Shown here one piece after another: positions 1-8,324 of a DNA stretch of 36,973 nucleotides. The notes under the pieces are model-generated. The model was not told where the DNA came from. It was given only the letters and a program-made list of their open reading frames with translations, and made no database searches. The stretch lies in the NCBI GenBank assembly GCA_035277485.1, contig DATEKK010000021.1, positions 1-36,973 of the forward strand, written 5' to 3'. Both the position numbers and the translations under genes were made by a program. Position 1 is the first letter of the stretch. The number at the start of each line of letters is the position of its first letter. The DNA is from JADGGM01 sp035277485. GTDB lineage: Bacteria; Gemmatimonadota; Gemmatimonadetes; Gemmatimonadales; Gemmatimonadaceae.

Positions 1-3
1 CGC

Positions 4-2700
4 CTATTCCTCTCTGAGCGCTTCCGTCGGATCCGTTCGCGCGGCGCGCCACGCCGGGAGCATGGTCGCGATCAGCGCGGTGAGCGCCAGCACGAGCGTC
101 GCGCCCACCAGCGTACGCACATCCTGCGGCGCGACACCGTAGAGGAGTGACGAGACGAGGTGTGACCCGGCGAGCGAGAGCGCTGCACCAACGACAATCC
201 CGGCGGCGACAATCCGTCCCGCGTCGCGCAGCACGAGGCGCACGACGTCGCGCCAGGCGGCGCCCAGGGCCATTCGAATCCCGATCTCATTGCGGCGCCG
301 CGTGACGTCGTAGGCCAGTGTGCCGTAGAGGCCGACTACAGCGAGCACGAGCGCCAGTGCGCCGAAGAAACCGGACAACGTCGCGAGCAGGCGCGGACGG
401 GACAGAGTCGCTTCGATCTGCGCCGACAGCGTTGTCGCGTCGAGCTCGATGGTGGGGCTCACGGCGGCAATGGCGTCGCGCATGGCCGGCAGGACACTCG
501 ACATGGGTAAATCGCTGCGCACTTCGTAGTTCCACTGCGTCCACCCTTGCATGCCGGCTTTGGCGCCTAACGGAACATACACGATGGGCTGCGTCGTCTC
601 GTCGAGGGTATTGTACTTGCTGTCGCCGACGACGCCGACGATCTCGTAGGGCGGCGACGCCGAGTCTGCAACGGGCGTGCGAAACGTGCGTCCGAGCGGG
701 TTGTCGACGCCGAAAAAGTGGCGGGCCATCGTGCGCGTGACGATCGCCGGTGTGGTCGGCGACTCGCCGTCGCCGACACGGAACGTGCGTCCCGCCAGCA
801 ACGGCGTGCCCATGGTCGAGAAGAAGCTGTCGTTGACCTCGTTGAAGAAGGAGAGCGAGTCCCTGTCGTCGTGGGCGACGTAACCCGGCGTCAGAATGAA
901 ATCGTTCCAGCCCGCGCCGCTCATCGGCGTGAAGGCAGACTGGCTCACGCTCGTCACGCCGGGAACCGCGCCGAGGCGCTCCAGCACGTCACGCTCCATG
1001 ATGGGCAAACGCGCCGTATCGGAGGCGGCGTGCGCGAAGTCGGTCTGCACGATGTACACGCCGTCGCGACGGAATCCAGGGTCGACCGCATCGAGATTGC
1101 GGAACGTCGTGAGCAGAAGACCCGCGCCCGTGACCAGGGCCAGCGACAGCGCGAGCTGCGCGGCGACGAGCGGCCGGCTTATGCGCTGGCGACGCGTGCC
1201 GGCCATGCTCCGGCCGCCGGACTTCATCATCGTCTGCGGGTCAACGCGCGTGGCACGCCACGCCGGTAGCAGACCGAACAGCACGGCCGTGCCTAACGCA
1301 ACCACGATCATGAAGCCGAGGACGCGCCAATCGATCGACATGTCCAACAGGGCGGGTTGGCGGCGCATGGAAATCCACGCCACGATCACGCGGTCCGCCC
1401 AGTGCGCGAAGATGGCGCCCAACGCAGCGCCGATCAGCGCGAGCAGCACGCTCTCGCTCAAGAGCTGCCTGACGACGCGCACGCGGCCAGCGCCGAGGGA
1501 GAGACGGATGGCAATCTCGCGTTGGCGCGCCGCTCCGCGTGCCAGCAGGAGGTTCGCGATGTTCACGCACGCAATCATCAACACGACGGCGACGGCCGCC
1601 ATGAGGAGCCACAGCGCATGCGCGTATTGATTGCGCAGCTCGGACAGGCCGCCGGCCGCCGGACGCGCGCCGAGCACCTGCGAGAGATAGTGCGCTTGAC
1701 TGGCCTTGGACCAATTGGCGGGAAGCGTTGCCTGGAAGATGGCCGGCGCGGCCGCCGACAGTCTGGCGCTCACGATCTCCGGCGTTAGGCCGGGCGCGCG
1801 GCCCATCACCTCGAGGTACCAGCGTGAGCGTTGGTCGAGCGCGTGCGGCCCGTCGAAGAGGTCGACCGTACACAGCGGGACGAATACATCGGCTTTGCGG
1901 CCGACTTCGATCCCGAAGAATCGCGGATCGGCGACGCCGACGATCGGCACGGGGTGCCCGTCGAGCGAGAGTGTGCGCCCAACGGCGCTCGCGGGCCCGC
2001 CTAACTCACGCTCGGCGAATCCGCCGCTGACGACGGCCGCACCGGAGCAGCCGCGTGCGTCGTCGCTCGGACCGAGCAGACGTCCGGCAACAGCCTGGAC
2101 GCCGAGCACGTCGAAGAACGCGCCGCTCACCGCGGCGCCGGCCGCGTGTCTGACGATGCCGCCGTTGGCCAGATTGAATGTGCGGCTCGCGTACGCGAAC
2201 GAGCCCGACAACACGTGGCTGTGATCTCGGATCTCTTCCCAAATGGGGTTCGTGAAATACGGATCGCCCGCGTCCTTGATGTGCGTTTTGTCGCGCAAAT
2301 CTACGAGGACGAGGTGCTGCGGATCGCGCACAGGCAGCGACCGGAGCACGACCGTGTTGGCGAGGGTGAAGATCGCGGTATTGGCGCCGAGTCCTAACGC
2401 AAGCGAGAGCACGGCGACGGCCGTGAAGCCGGGATTGGCGAGGAGCGTTCGCGCCGCGTAGCGCGTATCGGCGAGCATCGACTCGAGCCACAGCACGACG
2501 TCCCGGTCGCGCGTGCGCTCGGTGTGTACGGTGCGGTTGCCGAACCGGCGGCGTGCTTCGAGCACTGCCTCATCGGCGTTCATGCCGCGCGCCGCCAGGT
2601 CGTCGGCGCGCTCGGCGAGGTGAAACGCCATCTCGCGATCGAGGTCCCGCGACAGGGCGCGGCCACGCACGGTGTTGGTGAGGCGCTGGAACCAGGACAT
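4..2700 (-). CDS. ADOP-type (MacB/FtsX-like) ABC transporter permease
   Basis: Inner-membrane protein of 898 residues with the layout of the acidobacterial duplicated orphan permease family. A short cytoplasmic region (residues 1-75, with the typical DREMAFHL segment) is followed by two MacB-type periplasmic domains, each followed by an FtsX-type membrane domain. The first membrane segment is near residues 92-115 (GFTAVAVLSLALGLGANTAI). The protein ends in TDPTEALREE, the usual tail of FtsX-like permeases. Such proteins carry no ATPase domain, and their substrates are mostly unknown. I chose the ATG at 2700 because GGAG lies 8 bases upstream; an in-frame ATG at 2742 adds 14 residues but has no ribosome binding site. 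The PadR gene sits immediately upstream on the same strand, as is common for this family, so PadR control is likely (inference). Confidence 0.9.
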   Translation of the reverse strand: MSWFQRLTNTVRGRALSRDLDREMAFHLAERADDLAARGMNADEAVLEARRRFGNRTVHTERTRDRDVVLWLESMLADTRYAARTLLANPGFTAVAVLSLALGLGANTAIFTLANTVVLRSLPVRDPQHLVLVDLRDKTHIKDAGDPYFTNPIWEEIRDHSHVLSGSFAYASRTFNLANGGIVRHAAGAAVSGAFFDVLGVQAVAGRLLGPSDDARGCSGAAVVSGGFAERELGGPASAVGRTLSLDGHPVPIVGVADPRFFGIEVGRKADVFVPLCTVDLFDGPHALDQRSRWYLEVMGRAPGLTPEIVSARLSAAAPAIFQATLPANWSKASQAHYLSQVLGARPAAGGLSELRNQYAHALWLLMAAVAVVLMIACVNIANLLLARGAARQREIAIRLSLGAGRVRVVRQLLSESVLLALIGAALGAIFAHWADRVIVAWISMRRQPALLDMSIDWRVLGFMIVVALGTAVLFGLLPAWRATRVDPQTMMKSGGRSMAGTRRQRISRPLVAAQLALSLALVTGAGLLLTTFRNLDAVDPGFRRDGVYIVQTDFAHAASDTARLPIMERDVLERLGAVPGVTSVSQSAFTPMSGAGWNDFILTPGYVAHDDRDSLSFFNEVNDSFFSTMGTPLLAGRTFRVGDGESPTTPAIVTRTMARHFFGVDNPLGRTFRTPVADSASPPYEIVGVVGDSKYNTLDETTQPIVYVPLGAKAGMQGWTQWNYEVRSDLPMSSVLPAMRDAIAAVSPTIELDATTLSAQIEATLSRPRLLATLSGFFGALALVLAVVGLYGTLAYDVTRRRNEIGIRMALGAAWRDVVRLVLRDAGRIVAAGIVVGAALSLAGSHLVSSLLYGVAPQDVRTLVGATLVLALTALIATMLPAWRAARTDPTEALREE

Positions 2701-2746
2701 GGGATGCTCCGGTGTCGGGCTCGGGTGCAGCGGCGGCGCCACTCCG

Positions 2747-3082
2747 TTAGGCGAAGCGCAGCACGCGGCTCACGCCATCCGTCAGGCGCTGCCAGCTCTC
2801 CTGCTCCTGCGCGAGCTGCCGGCGGCCGGCGGCGGTGATGGCGTAGAAGCGCGCCTGGCGGTTCTTCTCGGTGGTGCCCCAGCGGCCGCGAATCCATCCC
2901 GCCTGCTCCATGCGGTGGAGCGCCGGATAGAGCGATCCTTCTTCGACGCGGAGCAGATCGGCGGATCCGCGCTGAATGTGCTGGGTGATCGCGTAGCCGT
3001 GGAGGGCGCCGCGGATATCGAGCGTGCGCAGCACGAGGAGGTCGAGCGTACCCTGCAAGACGTCGCTCTTCGCATTCGCCAT
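2747..3082 (-). CDS. PadR-family transcriptional regulator
   Basis: A 111-residue winged-helix protein. The N-terminal segment (LQGTLDLLVLRTL, HGYAITQHI) and the wing region (VEEGSLYPALHRMEQAGWIRGRWG) are clear PadR signatures, and the RKNR-like EKNRQARFYAIT segment follows. The C terminus is short, as in subfamily s1 regulators found next to ADOP permeases. AGGTGA is well placed before the ATG at 3082. The TAA stop lies inside a GCCTAAC heptamer, one of the over-represented motifs of this window. PadR proteins usually repress their own operon and respond to small molecules or antibiotics; the ligand here is unknown. It very probably controls the downstream permease, which starts 46 bases after this gene's stop. 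Confidence 0.92.
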   Translation of the reverse strand: MANAKSDVLQGTLDLLVLRTLDIRGALHGYAITQHIQRGSADLLRVEEGSLYPALHRMEQAGWIRGRWGTTEKNRQARFYAITAAGRRQLAQEQESWQRLTDGVSRVLRFA

Positions 3083-3085
3083 CGG

Positions 3086-3119
3086 TCACCTAACCTGCTA
3101 GGCATAGATGTCTAGGTGA
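3086..3119. promoter_or_regulatory. Candidate PadR operator / promoter region
   Basis: A perfect 7-base inverted repeat, TCACCTA (3086-3092) and TAGGTGA (3113-3119), flanks a 20-base centre immediately upstream of padR and overlaps its ribosome binding site. A second pair of CTAG tetramers lies inside it (3097-3114). The position suits autoregulation by PadR. The sequence does not closely match a published PadR consensus that I can recall, so this is inference from symmetry and position. Confidence 0.4.
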
Positions 3120-3340
3120 AGATGCCGGTGCCCGGACGCGACGTCAAGTACGCATCGCCTGGAATTTTTGGGGTGGCGGTCCCGGTTGGTTCCGCTTGCC
3201 GATCGCTCGCTCGGTCGTCCTTAAGCGTACGTCCACCAACCGGTTCCGACACGCTGGCCAGACGGAAACCGACAGGTCATATAGATTCCCTTGGCGTCGA
3301 ACCAGCCTGCCGTTGTACCGTCTCCTCCCTGAATCCACAC

Positions 3341-3670
3341 ATGCCGCATCCGGACGCACTGGTCGTTCTGACCACCGTCTCGAGCGATGAAGACGCCGTG
3401 ACGCTCATTCGCGCGCTTCTCGATCGCCGCCTCGTCGCTTGTGGCACGTTGCTGCCCGGCGCCCGCTCGCTCTACCGGTGGGAGGGCAAAGTGGCCGACG
3501 AACACGAAATCGTCGTCGTCCTAAAGACGCGAGCGGATCGCCTCACGGCGCTCGAACAAGCGTTCACCGAGCTCCATCCATATAAGTTGCCGGAGCTACT
3601 CGCCCTGCCCGTGGTTACCGGCCTCGACCGTTATTTGGCGTGGATCGGCCAAGAGACCACGCCGGCGTGA
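3341..3670 (+). CDS. cutA: CutA-like divalent cation tolerance protein
   Basis: A 109-residue protein that matches CutA over its whole length: the N-terminal LVVLTTVSSDEDAVTLIRALLDRRLVA strand-helix unit, the ACGTLLPGARSLYRWEGKV core, the EIVVVLKT strand and the HPYKLPELLALPV segment. CutA forms very stable trimers and has been linked to copper tolerance, although its molecular role is unsettled. The ATG at 3341 gives the family's normal length; the reading frame is open upstream to 3116, but that part is not CutA-like. No strong ribosome binding site is visible. A possible -10 box (TATAGAT, 3280-3286) lies about 55 bases upstream. It is the first gene of a five-gene run, and its stop overlaps the next start in a GTGA junction. 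Confidence 0.9.
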   Translation: MPHPDALVVLTTVSSDEDAVTLIRALLDRRLVACGTLLPGARSLYRWEGKVADEHEIVVVLKTRADRLTALEQAFTELHPYKLPELLALPVVTGLDRYLAWIGQETTPA

Positions 3671-4209
3671 CCGCACACGGCGACCGGACAGCCGCGGCCG
3701 AACACGCCATCGACGTCCGCGTCGAAGACCTCGCGTTCGCGACCGCCGATGCTATCGCGTGGCCGGTAACGGACGCGCTGCGCGCCACCACTCCCCTGCT
3801 CCGCCGGCTCGAATCCGCCGGCGGCGCGCGTCTCCGCCAACAGCTCACGTCGCACGATGCGCTGCCCGTCGGATCGGCCGTCGTGACGGGCGCCGGCGAT
3901 CTCTCGGTCGAGCTGCTCGTGAGTGCCGTGATCTCGAGCGCTACGGAGCCGGTCACCGAAAGCGGCGTGCGCCGCGCGCTCCTGAGCGCGTTGCAGCGCG
4001 CGGGCGACTGGCAGATCGAGCATCTGGCGTGCGCGCCGTTTGGGTTAGGCGCAGGCAACCTCGGCCTCGAAGACAGCGCGCAGTTGATGGCGGCCGTGAT
4101 CGCGCCGCACGTCGCGCGCGCGCGGTTTCCGTCGCGCGTCACGATCATCGTCGAGTCGCCGCTCGAGCAGGAGGTGTTCTCCGCGGCGCTGGCGAGGAGT
4201 GCGCGGTGA
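3667..4209 (+). CDS. Divergent macro-domain-like protein
   Basis: A 180-residue protein with the outline of a macro (ADP-ribose-binding) domain: a DAI segment near residues 28-30 where macro domains have DAIVNAAN, then PVGSAVVTGAGDL (67-79) followed by a hydrophobic strand (VELLVSAVIS), a helical stretch, and ACAPFGLGAGNLGLEDSA (121-138) near the second ligand loop. The usual Asn pair after DAIV is replaced (AWPVTDAL), so ADP-ribose hydrolysis is doubtful and binding is uncertain. Translation probably starts at the GTG at 3667, which overlaps the cutA stop; this suggests translational coupling. Its stop in turn overlaps the next gene's ATG by one base. Its function in this operon is unknown; the assignment rests on pattern recognition only. 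Confidence 0.65.
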   Translation: MTAHGDRTAAAEHAIDVRVEDLAFATADAIAWPVTDALRATTPLLRRLESAGGARLRQQLTSHDALPVGSAVVTGAGDLSVELLVSAVISSATEPVTESGVRRALLSALQRAGDWQIEHLACAPFGLGAGNLGLEDSAQLMAAVIAPHVARARFPSRVTIIVESPLEQEVFSAALARSAR

Positions 4210-5063
4210 TGCGCCCGCGCGTCGTGGCGGCGGGCGCGATCCTCGCGTTGTGGGCCGGCGGACTGGCGACGCTCGCGCGGCGGCAGTTCGCCGGCGGCGA
4301 AGCGGCGCGGTTGGCGCGCGCGGCGCTCTTCGTGTCGCCGGGCGCCGACTACTACGAAGTGTCTGACGGAACGAGCCAGATCGGATTCGCGTCGTCCACG
4401 ATCGACACGACGCAGACGCGCGTGCTGATTTCCGATTTCGTCGTGGCCGACGTGCACGACGCGCGGTTCTCGGCGCGGCTCCAGGTGTCGCTCACGCGGG
4501 CGTTGCGTCTCACGGGATTCTGCTACGAGCTGGGCGCGGACGCGGGGCCGTACAAAGCGTGCGGCACGGTGGTGCACGACACGTTGTTGTCGCTCCGCAT
4601 CGCGTCCAAGGGCGCGCGGCCGGTGAGGCGCCGCATCAAACTCACGGCGCCGCTCTTCCTGCCGACCATGGTGCCGATGATCATTGCGTTAGGCGATAAG
4701 CCCAAAGTCGGACAGCGCTTCACCTACGACGTCTTCGATCCCGCCACCGACTCGTCGGCGATGACGACCATCGCCGTCACCGCCGAGTCGTTGTTCGTGC
4801 AGCCGGACAGCGCGACGTTCGACGCGGCCGGCCAGCGATGGATCGTGGCGCACCAGGACACGGTGCGCGCCTGGCACATCGAGGAGCAGAACGGCGGCCG
4901 CCTCACAGGCTGGATCGATGAGAGCGGCCGGATGGTGTTGGCGGATCCGATCGCGGGCATGCAGATGCGGCGGACCGCGTACGAGCTGGCCTACAGCAAT
5001 TGGTCGCGCGCGACGACGCGCGACGCACGCGCCGCACCCACTCCTTCCTCTCCGACTCCATGA
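4209..5063 (+). CDS. Membrane-anchored protein of unknown function
   Basis: I do not recognise a named family. The 284-residue product has one N-terminal hydrophobic segment (about residues 5-24) and then a predicted extracytoplasmic part rich in beta-strand patterns. The segments ADYYEVSDGTSQIGFASSTID and a later TYDVFDPATDSSAMTTIAVTAES read like a secreted domain that wraps or transports hydrophobic material, but this is only an impression. Its ATG overlaps the stop of the macro-domain gene, and its own stop overlaps the ATG of the ABC ATPase in an ATGA junction. It is therefore almost certainly made together with the ABC transporter and could be an accessory or substrate-binding part of it (inference). 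Confidence 0.75.
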   Translation: MRPRVVAAGAILALWAGGLATLARRQFAGGEAARLARAALFVSPGADYYEVSDGTSQIGFASSTIDTTQTRVLISDFVVADVHDARFSARLQVSLTRALRLTGFCYELGADAGPYKACGTVVHDTLLSLRIASKGARPVRRRIKLTAPLFLPTMVPMIIALGDKPKVGQRFTYDVFDPATDSSAMTTIAVTAESLFVQPDSATFDAAGQRWIVAHQDTVRAWHIEEQNGGRLTGWIDESGRMVLADPIAGMQMRRTAYELAYSNWSRATTRDARAAPTPSSPTP

Positions 5064-5821
5064 TCCAGCTCAAGGGGCTCACGAAGCGATACGGCTCGTT
5101 CACCGCCGTGGATGCGCTCGACCTCGACGTCCCGGCCGGCGAGCTGTTCGGGTTTCTCGGGCCTAACGGGGCGGGCAAGACGACCACGCTGCGGATGATC
5201 GCCGGCATCCTGCGTCCGAGCAGCGGCTCGGTGCGCATCGGCGGCATCGACGTCACCGCCAATCCCACCGCCGCGAAGGCCAAGCTCGGCTACATCCCCG
5301 ACCGGCCGTTCATCTACGAGAAGCTGAGCGGCGCCGAGTTCCTGCGCTTCGTGGCCGGGTTGTACAGCCAGCAGGGCGCGGCAGTCGAACGCCGTATGGA
5401 CGAGCTGCTGGCGTTGTTCGACCTCAGCGAGTGGAAGCACGAGCTGGTCGAGAGCTACAGCCATGGGATGCGGCAGAAGCTCATCATCGCCAGCGCGTTT
5501 CTGCACCGCCCCGATGTGATCGTGGTGGATGAGCCGATGGTCGGACTGGATCCGAAAGCGGCCCGCATCCTCAAGGACCTGTTCCGCGAGTACACGCGCC
5601 GCGGACACACCATTCTGATGTCGACGCACACGCTCGAGATCGCGGAGGACGTGTGCGACCGGATCGCGATCATCCAGGGCGGTCGCGTTCGTGCATCGGG
5701 CACCGTCGAGGAGTTGATGGCGACCGCCGCCTCGTTAGGCCAGCACGACCTCGAGAGCTATTTCCTGCAGCTCACGGGCGAGCGCGCGGCGCGCGAGCTG
5801 GTCGAGGTGCTGGATGCCTGA
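5060..5821 (+). CDS. ABC transporter ATP-binding protein
   Basis: A 253-residue ATPase of the ABC-2 exporter type. Walker A is GPNGAGKTT (residues 34-42). The signature motif is the variant YSHGMRQK (133-140), common in this class, in place of LSGGQ. Walker B with the catalytic Glu is VIVVDEPMVGLDP (153-165), and the switch His is in STHTLEIAE. The ATG at 5060 overlaps the previous stop and starts the protein right at the conserved MIQLKGLTKRYG. The permease gene begins 8 bases before this gene ends, so both are expected to form one complex at the inner membrane. The substrate cannot be told from the sequence. Confidence 0.94.
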   Translation: MIQLKGLTKRYGSFTAVDALDLDVPAGELFGFLGPNGAGKTTTLRMIAGILRPSSGSVRIGGIDVTANPTAAKAKLGYIPDRPFIYEKLSGAEFLRFVAGLYSQQGAAVERRMDELLALFDLSEWKHELVESYSHGMRQKLIIASAFLHRPDVIVVDEPMVGLDPKAARILKDLFREYTRRGHTILMSTHTLEIAEDVCDRIAIIQGGRVRASGTVEELMATAASLGQHDLESYFLQLTGERAARELVEVLDA

Positions 5822-7529
5822 GGCAGTGGCCGAGGCGCCGCTGCCGTCGCCGACGCTGGCGCACGTCCTGTCGCCCAAGTTGCGCACCGTGCGCAACCGG
5901 TCGCGCGCGACCGAGTCGCAGCGCAGCGGCGCCGCGCGCTGGGCGATCCTGGTGCTCATCGGCGGGGCGTTCTGGGCGGGCGTGATGCTCGTGCTCGTCC
6001 GGCTGCTCCGCTACTTCAAGAACACGCCCGAAATCGGTGCGCTGCTGGCGGGCAAGTTGTTAGGCCTGGTGTTCCTCAGCTTCTTCGCCATTCTGCTCAT
6101 CTCGAACATCATCACGGCGTTGTCGAGCTTCTTTCTCGCGCGCGATCTGGACATGCTCGCATCGGCGCCGGTGGACTGGCTGACGCTGTACGGCGCCAAG
6201 CTGCTCGAGACGCTCGTCCACTCGAGCTGGATGGTGGTGTTGATGGCGGTGCCGATTCTCGCCGCCTACGGCTACGTCTACGACGGCGGGCTCGGTTTCA
6301 TCGCGCTTGCGTTAGGCACCACGCTGCCGTATCTGATCATTCCCGCGGCGGTGGGCGCGGCAGTCACCCTGCTGCTCGTCAACATTTTCCCCGCGCGGCG
6401 CACGAAGGATTTGTTGAGCGTGGTCACGCTCATCGCGGTGGGCGCGCTGGTGGTGCTGTTCCGCCTGCTCCGTCCGGAGCAGTTGGCGCGGCCCGAGGGA
6501 TTGCGCTCGCTGGTGGATTTCATCGCGCTGCTGCGCACGCCCACCTCACCGTTCTTGCCGAGCGACTGGGTGCAGCGGGCAATCATGAGCGCGCTCACCG
6601 ACCGGTTGGACGTACTGCCGCTGTACCTGCTCTGGAGCACGGCCGCCGCAGCGGTCGTGGTGGGCGCGATCTTGCACCGGGCGCTCTACGCCGGCGGATT
6701 CTCCAAGGCGCAGGAGAGCGCGCAGCAGTGGGCGCACACCGGCGCCTTGGCGCGTCTGGGCCGCCTGGCGCTGGCTCCGTTAGGCATCCTGCGCCGCGAG
6801 CTCGTGTGCAAGGAAGTGCGCGTGTTCTTCCGCGACACCACGCAGTGGTCGCAGCTCATCCTGCTCGCCGTGCTCGTCGTGGTGTACGTGTTCAACGTGA
6901 AGTTCCTGCCCCTGCGCGGACAGGGCATCGGCTTCATGCTCGTGAACATCGTGCCCTTCCTCAACCTCGGCTTGTCGGGATTCGTGCTCGCGTCGATCGC
7001 GGCGCGATTCATCTTCCCGTCGGTGAGCGTGGAAGGGCGCACGCTGTGGCTGCTCAAGTCCAGCCCGCTGCCCATGCGCGAGCTGCTCTGGGCGAAATAC
7101 TGGACGGGCACGCTCCCGCTCCTGGGACTCGCGTTGCTCATCGTGGGCGTCACGGATGCGCTGCTCCAGGTGAGCCCATTCATCTACGCGGTGTCGGTCT
7201 TCTCGATCATGTTCCTGACGTTCGCGGTCGCGGGCCTGGCGCTCGGGTTAGGCGCGATCTTCCCGCGCTACGAATCCGAGAGCGCGGCGCAGATCCCGAC
7301 GTCGTTCGGCGGCCTCGTGTTCATGCTGTCGTCGGCGGTATTGATCGGCGCGGTGGTGATGCTCGAGGCGCGGCCGGTGTACTCGTACCTGAGTCAGGAA
7401 GCGTTCGGCACGGTAGCCGATCCGACGGACATGGTGATCGGCTTCGCGCTGGCACTCGCGGTCTGCCTGGCCGCGACGTTCCTGCCGCTCACGGTTGCGG
7501 TGCGGCGGCTCGAGCGGCTGGAGCTGTAG
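5814..7529 (+). CDS. ABC exporter permease, multi-spanning
   Basis: A 571-residue integral membrane protein with roughly ten to twelve hydrophobic segments. After a short N-terminal cytoplasmic stretch come membrane segments near WAILVLIGGAFWAGVMLVLV, a group in the first half, a long linker near residues 300-330, and a second group that ends close to the C terminus (ALALAVCLAATFLPLTVAV). The long SFFLARDLDMLASAPV and FPSVSVEGRTLWLLKSSPLP segments resemble the coupling regions of large two-half ABC exporters. The ATG at 5814 lies within the end of the ATPase gene. It is the last gene of the cutA-led operon. Downstream is a large palindromic repeat element that could end transcription. Confidence 0.88.
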   Translation: MPEAVAEAPLPSPTLAHVLSPKLRTVRNRSRATESQRSGAARWAILVLIGGAFWAGVMLVLVRLLRYFKNTPEIGALLAGKLLGLVFLSFFAILLISNIITALSSFFLARDLDMLASAPVDWLTLYGAKLLETLVHSSWMVVLMAVPILAAYGYVYDGGLGFIALALGTTLPYLIIPAAVGAAVTLLLVNIFPARRTKDLLSVVTLIAVGALVVLFRLLRPEQLARPEGLRSLVDFIALLRTPTSPFLPSDWVQRAIMSALTDRLDVLPLYLLWSTAAAAVVVGAILHRALYAGGFSKAQESAQQWAHTGALARLGRLALAPLGILRRELVCKEVRVFFRDTTQWSQLILLAVLVVVYVFNVKFLPLRGQGIGFMLVNIVPFLNLGLSGFVLASIAARFIFPSVSVEGRTLWLLKSSPLPMRELLWAKYWTGTLPLLGLALLIVGVTDALLQVSPFIYAVSVFSIMFLTFAVAGLALGLGAIFPRYESESAAQIPTSFGGLVFMLSSAVLIGAVVMLEARPVYSYLSQEAFGTVADPTDMVIGFALALAVCLAATFLPLTVAVRRLERLEL

Positions 7530-7548
7530 CGAACGGCGAGAACGACCG

Positions 7549-7805
7549 GGGGGAAATAGGGAAGCGCTCACTTCGCTCGCTTGGGGAAGCGCTTCGCTGG
7601 GGGAAGCGGCGGCGACGCCGCCTGAGGGAGTGGAAGGACATCAGTGGTCTCTAGGTGGAGAGTGCCAGATCGCGCGGGGCCCGAGCACGGCACTCCAGTC
7701 ACGCAGACCATTGATGTTGTTCCGCTCCCTTAGGCGGCGTCGCCGCCGCTTCCCCAAGCGGAGCGATTCCCCAAGCGAGCGCAGCGAGCGCTTCCCTATT
7801 CCCCC
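7549..7805. repeat. Large intergenic palindrome of GGGAA-spaced hairpins
   Basis: Nearly the whole gap between two convergent genes (7530-7844) is one imperfect palindrome with arms of about 120 bases. From the left, the arm holds short GC-rich hairpins separated by GGGAA: one near 7563-7580, one near 7587-7599 (AAGCGCTTCGCT), and one at 7606-7622 built on GGCGGC-GAC-GCCGCC. The right arm repeats these in reverse order from 7805 inwards. The similarity continues past the hairpins through ACATCA-TGGTCT (near 7638-7650 and 7707-7719), and the centre lies near 7677. No coding sequence is visible. It may act as a bidirectional terminator, but the size and symmetry suggest a mobile or foldback-type repeat. 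Related copies lie at 21.0-21.4, 23.85 and 28.8 kb. Confidence 0.8.
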
Positions 7806-7844
7806 ATGGGCGCGCTCAGCCTTGAGCCGCGGTCCGTTAGTCCG

Positions 7845-8324
7845 TTAGGCCGCGAGCGTCGAGCCGCAGGCCGGACAGTAGCGCGCGCCCGGCTCCGTCA
7901 CCGCTGCCCCGCATCGCGCGCACTCGCCCGCCAGAAAGCGTCCGCACGCGGAACAGTAGAGCGCGTCCGCCTCGGGACGAGGGCCGCAGGTGGCGCATGA
8001 CCGGCGCGGCGTCCGATGCGCCAGAATCATCGCTTCCATTTCCGCATCGCTCACACCCGACGGCGCCGCGTCCTGTGCCCGTAACGCGGCGAGCGCGTCG
8101 CGCGTGTACTCGGCTTTGAGCGTCGCGTAGTCGGTGTCGGACAGCTTCCCCGTTTCGCGATCGAACTCCACTTCGCGCAGCGCGGCGATCGCATCCACCG
8201 GCGCATCGGGCGCCGATGGCCGGGGCGCCGCGACGGCCGGCGCGCGCGGCGCGGCGAACAACGGGACGAGCACGAATGCCAGCGCCGCGAGAGCGAGCAC
8301 CGTTCCGAGCACGAGAGCGATCAT
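7845..8324 (-). CDS. CcmI-like N-terminal domain joined to zinc ribbons
   Basis: A 159-residue protein. Residues 1-28 are a hydrophobic anchor. Residues 45-85 (ALREVEFDRETGKLSDTDYATLKAEYTRDALAALRAQ) match the start of CcmI/CycH, which presents apocytochrome c to the heme ligation complex. In place of the TPR part of CcmI, the C terminus (about 109-159) holds two to three zinc-ribbon knuckles with the pairs CATC, CSAC, CARC and CPAC. Its ATG overlaps the ccmH stop (ATGA), so it belongs to the ccm operon. The TAA stop is embedded in a GCCTAAC heptamer. A role in apocytochrome or thiol handling during cytochrome c maturation is inferred from context; the zinc ribbon probably faces the cytoplasm or mediates contacts. 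Confidence 0.8.
   Translation of the reverse strand: MIALVLGTVLALAALAFVLVPLFAAPRAPAVAAPRPSAPDAPVDAIAALREVEFDRETGKLSDTDYATLKAEYTRDALAALRAQDAAPSGVSDAEMEAMILAHRTPRRSCATCGPRPEADALYCSACGRFLAGECARCGAAVTEPGARYCPACGSTLAA

Noticed and set aside
3184..3243. CGGTTGG / CCAACCG inverted repeat upstream of cutA as an operator
   Set aside because: A 7-base match at more than 40 bases distance in GC-rich DNA is within chance, and no regulator gene fits it.
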